Shown in pieces: positions 5,368-8,959 of a stretch of 8,959 bases of DNA. The notes under the pieces are model-generated. The model did no database searches, was not told where the DNA came from, and saw nothing but the letters and a program-made list of their open reading frames with translations. Each line of letters opens with the position of its first letter. Position 1 is the first letter of the stretch. Origin of the DNA: Chloroflexota bacterium (GTDB taxonomy: Bacteria > Chloroflexota > Limnocylindria > Limnocylindrales > CSP1-4). The stretch lies in contig JAJYGO010000437.1 in the NCBI GenBank assembly GCA_021785115.1, positions 1-8,959 on the forward strand, read 5' to 3'. The position numbers and the translations under genes were made by a program.

Positions 5368-6371
5368 ATGCAGAACCAGTTTCCCGGCACGTGCGTGCGC
5401 TGCGGGCGCGCGGTGCCATCCGGCGCGGGAATCGCGGAGCGCGGGGCGGATGGGCGCTGGCAGGTCCGTCATCCTTCTCGCGGCGATCGGTCGTGCGAGC
5501 ACGCGGAGCTGGCCACGAGTGTCCCGGTCCCGGAGTGGCGGCCGGCGATGGAGGGGGGCGATGCACCCGCTGCGGCGTCTGCGAGGAGGAGGCGGCGGCT
5601 CTCGAATACAGCCGCACACAGCGCGTCGCGCGACACATCGAACCCCGGGGCGAGGGACGGACGTGCGAAGCGGCCGTTGCCGAGAAGCGCGCTCGGGCCG
5701 CGGCGCTGCAGGCGACTCACGATGTCGAGCGCGCTGTGCGCGCGCGGCCGGCGTCGGATGAGCGCCGCAACCTCCGGGCCGACGACTGCTCGCGCTGCGG
5801 CGGCCGCGTCGCACCGGGCGAGGGTCGACTCTGGCGGGATGACGCCGACGACGAAGACGGCGATCACGACTTCTGCTTCTGGGCCGCGAAGCCCATTCTG
5901 GCCGACACCCGCTACGCGGGCCACACGCGCGGCCTGTACGCGGTGGCCCACCTCGACACGAGCGTCTGCGGCCGCTACGAGGCGGCGTTCGAGGCACGCG
6001 TGACGGCTGGCCGCAAACGTGCTGCCGCGGTCGACGCCGCTCGAGCTCGACTCGACCTCGCTCTTCGCCCGAGCGAAGACGTGCCGCCTGCGGCGCCGGA
6101 CTCGGAGCGAGTTCAGGTATCCGCGCCCGGGCTCCAAATCACTGGTTACGATGTGTACATCCTGATCGAGCCGCCGACGGCCTCTCCGCGGCGGGTCCTC
6201 GAGATCACCTACCAGGGCGCCGACGGCGACGCCTGGGGCCACTACAACTACGGGTGGAACACCCGTGCACGGGTGGCCGCGTACTCGGAGGAGCTGGTCG
6301 CCGACGCCAGGTTGCAGGCCTACAGCGGGCCGGACGTCGATCCGCTGGCCGGCTGGGTGGAGCCCGGGTAG
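5368..6371 (+). CDS. Protein with three CxxC...H...C zinc-binding-like modules, frameshifted at a G6 run
   Basis: From the ATG at 5368 the protein reads MQNQFPGTCVRCGRAVPSG and continues to WRPAMEGG at the G6 run 5553-5558. There the frame is lost and turns Arg-rich. Adding one G restores the continuation (RCTRCGVCEEEAAALEYSRT) to the TAG at 6371, giving about 334 residues. Numbering on that repaired protein, three modules share CxxCG, a later His and a closing Cys: C9/C12/H35/C43, C66/C69/H90/C100 and C141/C144/H195/C201. The first two span exactly 34 residues each; the third carries an acidic insert. The C-terminal 100 residues (including GYDVYILIEPP and WGHYNYGWNTRARVAAYS) are well formed but not recognised. 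Zinc binding is inferred from the cysteine pattern. There is no signal peptide or membrane span, so it is probably cytoplasmic. It is the only clear plus-strand gene here and faces the lipoprotein gene at 6394. Confidence 0.72.
5553..5558 (+). repeat. Run of six Gs at the frameshift point
   Basis: This homopolymer lies exactly where the cysteine-rich protein loses its frame. Seven Gs instead of six would restore an uninterrupted reading frame through the second cysteine module. Confidence 0.8.
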
Positions 6372-6384
6372 AGGTGAGCCGGGC
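6362..6384. terminator. Possible GC hairpin between convergent genes
   Basis: GCCCGG (6362-6367) pairs with CCGGGC (6379-6384), or alternatively with a second CCGGGC at 6384-6389. It overlaps the stop of the cysteine-rich protein and lies just beyond the stop of the convergent lipoprotein gene. There is no T-run, so a terminator role is only suggested by position. Confidence 0.25.
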
Positions 6385-6393
6385 CGGGCACCG

Positions 6394-6870
6394 CTAGCTT
6401 CCTGGGCTGGCGGCGGGATGGTCCATCAAGTCGATGCGATAGATCGTCCGAAACTCCGCCTGCTCGGACGCCGAGGGCAGGCGCGGGTCCGCCCCCCGTT
6501 CGAGGATGGCTAGCCGGAGCACGGCAGCGTCCTTCTGCCAGGCATACGCCGCGGTCTCGATCGTCGACCGCTGGGCATCAAAGGAGGTTGGCAGCCAGCC
6601 GCGTTCTGCCAGCTGCCGTTGGTAGAACGCGACGACGTCGGCCTCGGATGCCTCGGCGCCGAAGGTGTGACCCGAGATGGCAGGGACGGGACCTTCGATG
6701 GTCTGCGTCGCCTCCACGGACACGGTGCGGAGGATCGAGGCGCCGGGGTAGGCGAGGGTGTTCTCGGGCATCGACTGCAGCGCCGCCAGCCGACTGCCGC
6801 TCGGCCCACCGCACGCCGCCAGAGCGACGGCTATGACGACGGCGACGGGCACGAAGCGGGCCACTCTCAT
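6394..6870 (-). CDS. Small secreted lipoprotein of unknown function
   Basis: This 158-residue protein starts with a lipoprotein signal peptide: MRVARFVPVAVVIAVALAAC, with lipobox LAAC and the lipid-carrying Cys at position 20. It should be exported and anchored in the membrane by lipid. The mature part contains MPENTLAYPGASIL, the segment ASEADVVAFYQRQLAERGWL (about 74-93) and a C-terminal part with YAWQKDAAVLRLAIL. The 'FY..L...GW' pattern recurs in small actinobacterial and chloroflexotal lipoproteins whose function is not known to me. The frame is open 50 residues further upstream, but the signal peptide decides the ATG at 6870. No ribosome binding site is evident. The gene is convergent with the cysteine-rich protein gene, 22 bases apart. 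Confidence 0.8.
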   Translation of the reverse strand: MRVARFVPVAVVIAVALAACGGPSGSRLAALQSMPENTLAYPGASILRTVSVEATQTIEGPVPAISGHTFGAEASEADVVAFYQRQLAERGWLPTSFDAQRSTIETAAYAWQKDAAVLRLAILERGADPRLPSASEQAEFRTIYRIDLMDHPAASPGS

Positions 6871-6960
6871 TGAGCGATTGAACCACGCGCGCCGCTGTAG
6901 GCGAGATCGGCTTCGCAGGCCACGGCGCTTGGCCACCTCGCCCGGCTTGCCCCCCTGCCC

Positions 6961-6976
6961 GACCATTGCCATGGTC
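6961..6976. repeat. 6-bp inverted repeat with 4-base spacer upstream of lipoprotein gene
   Basis: GACCAT and ATGGTC flank TGCC. The repeat lies about 90 bases before the lipoprotein start at 6870. It could be an operator, but no promoter elements were found around it. Confidence 0.3.
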
Positions 6977-7071
6977 ACGCTGGCGCGGGCGACGCTCACC
7001 CAGTCGGGGTTCTCCACCACGGAGGCAGCGACGTCGACCTGGCCGCCGTCAGGCGCGTCACACGGCGCGCG

Positions 7072-7242
7072 TCACCTATCGCCGCCCGCGGCGGGCGGAG
7101 GGCCGGACGGGCCCCGCACACCCTTCCGCCGCTCCCGTCGCCGCGCCATCAGCGCGGCCAGCTGGCGCCCGAACCCCTGGCCGGAGGGCTCGTAGAGTGC
7201 GCTTGCCGGCCAACTTGTCAGGCAGATACTGCTGGTCGACAT
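7072..7242 (-). CDS. Possible 56-residue protein or gene fragment, unknown
   Basis: From an ATG at 7242 to a TGA at 7074-7072, the minus strand reads a short protein. It includes SALYEPSGQGFGRQLAALM, a basic RRRERRKG and a Pro/Gly-rich tail. An in-frame TGA lies a short way upstream of the ATG, so it cannot extend far. No ribosome binding site is seen. It lies 35 bases after the stop of the propeller lipoprotein, in the only gap between the two lipoprotein genes. The middle and tail look more like the end of a real protein than a chance frame, so it could be a remnant. Confidence 0.3.
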   Translation of the reverse strand: MSTSSICLTSWPASALYEPSGQGFGRQLAALMARRRERRKGVRGPSGPPPAAGGDR

Positions 7243-7277
7243 CGGCGCCGGGGTAGTCGTGCGGCGTCACGGCGACA

Positions 7278-8549
7278 TCAGGGGGACGCCGCCGTCGAGG
7301 TGAGCCAGAGCGGGGTCGAGTCGGTCCCGTTCGAGAGCGGGAACCAGGCGCGCAGCGCGCCGTCCGGCGTGACCGCGCCAGGCGGCAGGACGTCGAACGG
7401 TCCACCGGCGCTCGCGGGTGGCACGATCGCCACGCGGTGGTCGGCGGTCCGGAGCCGGGTCCCCGGCACGAGCGGCGCCCCGAGCGTGTGCGTGGCCGGA
7501 TCCCAGAGTCGGACCGTGCGCGCGTCGGGGTCGGCCAGGATCAGCCGATCATCCGAGGTCCACGCCTCATCGAGGTTGGCAGAGGGCAACGGGATGGCCT
7601 CGTCGCGCCCGAGATCGAAGACGAAGGAGCCGGTCGCGATGAGTGATCCCGTCGGGTCGAAGAGCACGGACGTCCGCGGGTCGAAGGTCGGCCGCGGGAA
7701 CGAGACGACCGGCTGGAGTGAGGAGGCGTCGAGCACCTCGAGCCAGGCCGGCGGCACCGATCCGGTGGCGGCCAGCACGACGCCGGAACCATCGACCCGG
7801 GCAGACGGAGTCTCGCGGAGGACCGCCAGGCGGGTCCCGTCCGGTGACCAGGCCGCCGGCTCGCCCGGCAGCGCGGCCGAGAGCCCGCGGGGGCTCCACA
7901 CCGCGAACGATCCAGGCTCGCTCGTCGAGCCGGGGATCGTCAGCCCGATCGCCACGGCGCCCAGCGAGCTCGCCAGGAGCCCGGTGGCGGCCCCGACGAT
8001 CCGCGTCGAGCTGCGCGCATCGGCCGACCAGCGCCACGCGGTCGCTCCCGGCGCGCCGCCCGGGTCGCGTTCCAGCGTCACGAGGCGGTGGTCGTCGATC
8101 CACGCCGCCGCATAGCCGGGGATCGCGCCCACCGGATGGCCGCCGCGGTCGAAGAGGTGGATCTGTCCCTCGCCGAACTGCTGCGAGAGCGCGGCCGCGG
8201 CGAGCCTTGTCCCGTCGGGCGACCAGGCCAGGGTGCCCCACGTCCAGGACCAGTCGATGAGACCATCGGGCGCCGGGGACGGCGGCGCGGTGTTGCCGGG
8301 ATCGACGCCTTGGATCGGCCAGTGGGGCGCCGGGACGACGCCGGGGTCGACCGCGAAACGCTGGTCCGGGTCGTTGGCGAGCGGCGGCGGCGCGGTCGGC
8401 GATGCCGAGGCGGTCAGGCTGGCCTGCGACGTGGCCACCGGGGTGGCGGCGCCGTGGGTCGTTGACGGTGCCGCGCTGCCCACGCAGGCCGCGACCAGCA
8501 CCGCCGTGACGACGAGCGGGATGGCGCGCGACCACCAGCGCACTGGCAT
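7278..8549 (-). CDS. Lipoprotein with WD40/TolB-like beta-propeller repeats
   Basis: This is a 423-residue protein. Residues 1-22 form a lipoprotein signal peptide (MPVRWWSRAIPLVVTAVLVA followed by AC), with the lipobox Cys at 22. A Ser/Thr/Ala/Pro-rich tether follows to about residue 60. The rest shows recurring propeller-type strands: LAWSPDGTRLAAA at 108-120, AAWSPDGTRLAVL at 232-244 and LFDPTGSLIATGS at 296-308, with further degenerate blades ending in RLWDPATHTLGAP. Such PD40-type repeats form beta-propellers; the binding partner cannot be told. The frame is open 57 residues further upstream, but the signal peptide decides the ATG at 8549. That ATG shares a base with the stop of the DUF4232 gene (TGATG), with GAGGTG just ahead, so the two genes are probably translated together. 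Confidence 0.85.
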   Translation of the reverse strand: MPVRWWSRAIPLVVTAVLVAACVGSAAPSTTHGAATPVATSQASLTASASPTAPPPLANDPDQRFAVDPGVVPAPHWPIQGVDPGNTAPPSPAPDGLIDWSWTWGTLAWSPDGTRLAAAALSQQFGEGQIHLFDRGGHPVGAIPGYAAAWIDDHRLVTLERDPGGAPGATAWRWSADARSSTRIVGAATGLLASSLGAVAIGLTIPGSTSEPGSFAVWSPRGLSAALPGEPAAWSPDGTRLAVLRETPSARVDGSGVVLAATGSVPPAWLEVLDASSLQPVVSFPRPTFDPRTSVLFDPTGSLIATGSFVFDLGRDEAIPLPSANLDEAWTSDDRLILADPDARTVRLWDPATHTLGAPLVPGTRLRTADHRVAIVPPASAGGPFDVLPPGAVTPDGALRAWFPLSNGTDSTPLWLTSTAASP

Positions 8550-8959
8550 CACCTCGTCGGCGAGATGAACGAGAACACCAGGATGAGCTCCGAGGGCGCC
8601 TCGGGGTGATCGCAGCGCGGCACGACGTCGCCGCCGAGCGGGCCAGCGGGGGTGGTGGTGACCGTACCGCCGCCGGGCAGGGCGACCCGGACGCGCAGCG
8701 ATCCGACCAGCGCGCCGCACCAGTTCTGCCAGTTGATCCCGAGCCCGGCCGAGTCGGCCACGCCGGGCGACAGCGTGACCGGCGGTCCGGGCGTCTCCTC
8801 CGGCGTGCCGATGACGAGCGGGAGGGCACTCCCGTCGGCCCCGAGGAGCTCGATCGACGCCGGGCTGCCCGAGAGCGTGCAGGGCGCGTCGCCCACGTCC
8901 GTGAACGCGACGTCCGCGCCCACCGTGCCCGTGCCGCCGGCGCCCAGTTCGGCGCGGGC
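8549..8959 (-). CDS. DUF4232-domain protein, C-terminal part (runs off right edge)
   Basis: The 136 visible residues fit DUF4232: AELGAGGTGTVGADVAFTDV, then GDAPCTLSGSPASIELLGAD, TLSPGVADSAGLGINWQNWC, and a C-terminal set of strands ending ELILVFSFISPTR. The three cysteines (CTLSG, NWCG, PRCDH) are typical positions for this exported domain. The frame is open to the window edge, so the true start and any signal peptide lie outside; the GTG at 8923 is internal. DUF4232 proteins are common in high-GC Gram-positive bacteria, usually secreted or lipid-anchored, and their function is unknown. The stop overlaps the start of the propeller lipoprotein gene. Confidence 0.82.
   Translation of the reverse strand, partial: ARAELGAGGTGTVGADVAFTDVGDAPCTLSGSPASIELLGADGSALPLVIGTPEETPGPPVTLSPGVADSAGLGINWQNWCGALVGSLRVRVALPGGGTVTTTPAGPLGGDVVPRCDHPEAPSELILVFSFISPTR

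Noticed and set aside
4553..5638. 361-residue minus-strand reading frame
   Set aside because: It is an Arg/Pro-rich shadow overlapping the sigma gene and the cysteine-rich protein in other frames.
7300..8115. 271-residue plus-strand reading frame
   Set aside because: It is antisense to the propeller lipoprotein and is Ser/Arg/Gly-rich with no motif.
7567..8829. 420-residue minus-strand reading frame
   Set aside because: It is an Arg-rich shadow of the propeller lipoprotein and DUF4232 genes, which have signal peptide and domain evidence.
1..8959. CRISPR array, tRNA, rRNA, transposase or integrase
   Set aside because: No regularly spaced direct repeats, cloverleaf-like sequence, rRNA-like stretch or recombinase motif was seen on either strand.

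Overview
The window is very GC-rich DNA with strong G/C preference at codon third positions. Most genes lie on the minus strand. ECF sigma factors, secreted lipoproteins, a DUF4232 domain and a neocarzinostatin-like domain point to a high-GC soil or freshwater bacterium of the Actinobacteriota or Chloroflexota type. That placement is inference; there is no rRNA, tRNA or marker gene to confirm it.

Read along the minus strand, the right-hand block (8959 to 7278) holds the end of a DUF4232 protein. Its stop overlaps the start (TGATG) of a 423-residue lipoprotein with beta-propeller-like repeats. A weak 56-residue reading frame (7242-7072) and a 158-residue lipoprotein (6870-6394) follow. Facing that lipoprotein, and the only convincing plus-strand gene, is a protein with three cysteine/histidine modules (5368-6371). 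Its frame is broken at a run of six Gs.

Across a 471-base gap of unclear content comes a divergent minus-strand cluster. It contains an ECF sigma factor that stops before its DNA-recognition helix (4896-4408). Overlapping it is a protein with two Asp-boxes, a neocarzinostatin-like domain and a cut-off DUF4232 start (4408-3599). Next are a small three-helix membrane protein (3562-3254), a possible 27-residue membrane peptide (3156-3073) and a frameshifted single-span membrane protein (3040-2628).

The left-hand block carries two related sigma/membrane-protein pairs: 2540-1962 with 1975-1367, and 970-299 with 294 to beyond the left edge. In each pair the membrane-protein gene overlaps or nearly abuts the sigma gene and has a clear ribosome binding site inside it, as expected for a sigma factor and its membrane-anchored anti-sigma factor. 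The spacer between the pairs holds inverted repeats and a possible gene remnant.

The overall theme is envelope-linked signalling: three ECF sigma factors, two likely membrane anti-sigma factors and several exported proteins. The window also shows repeated gene damage: two one-base frameshifts, one truncated sigma factor, one truncated DUF4232 domain and a possible remnant. This may be real decay or sequence error; the sequence alone cannot decide. No CRISPR array, transposase, integrase or RNA gene was seen.
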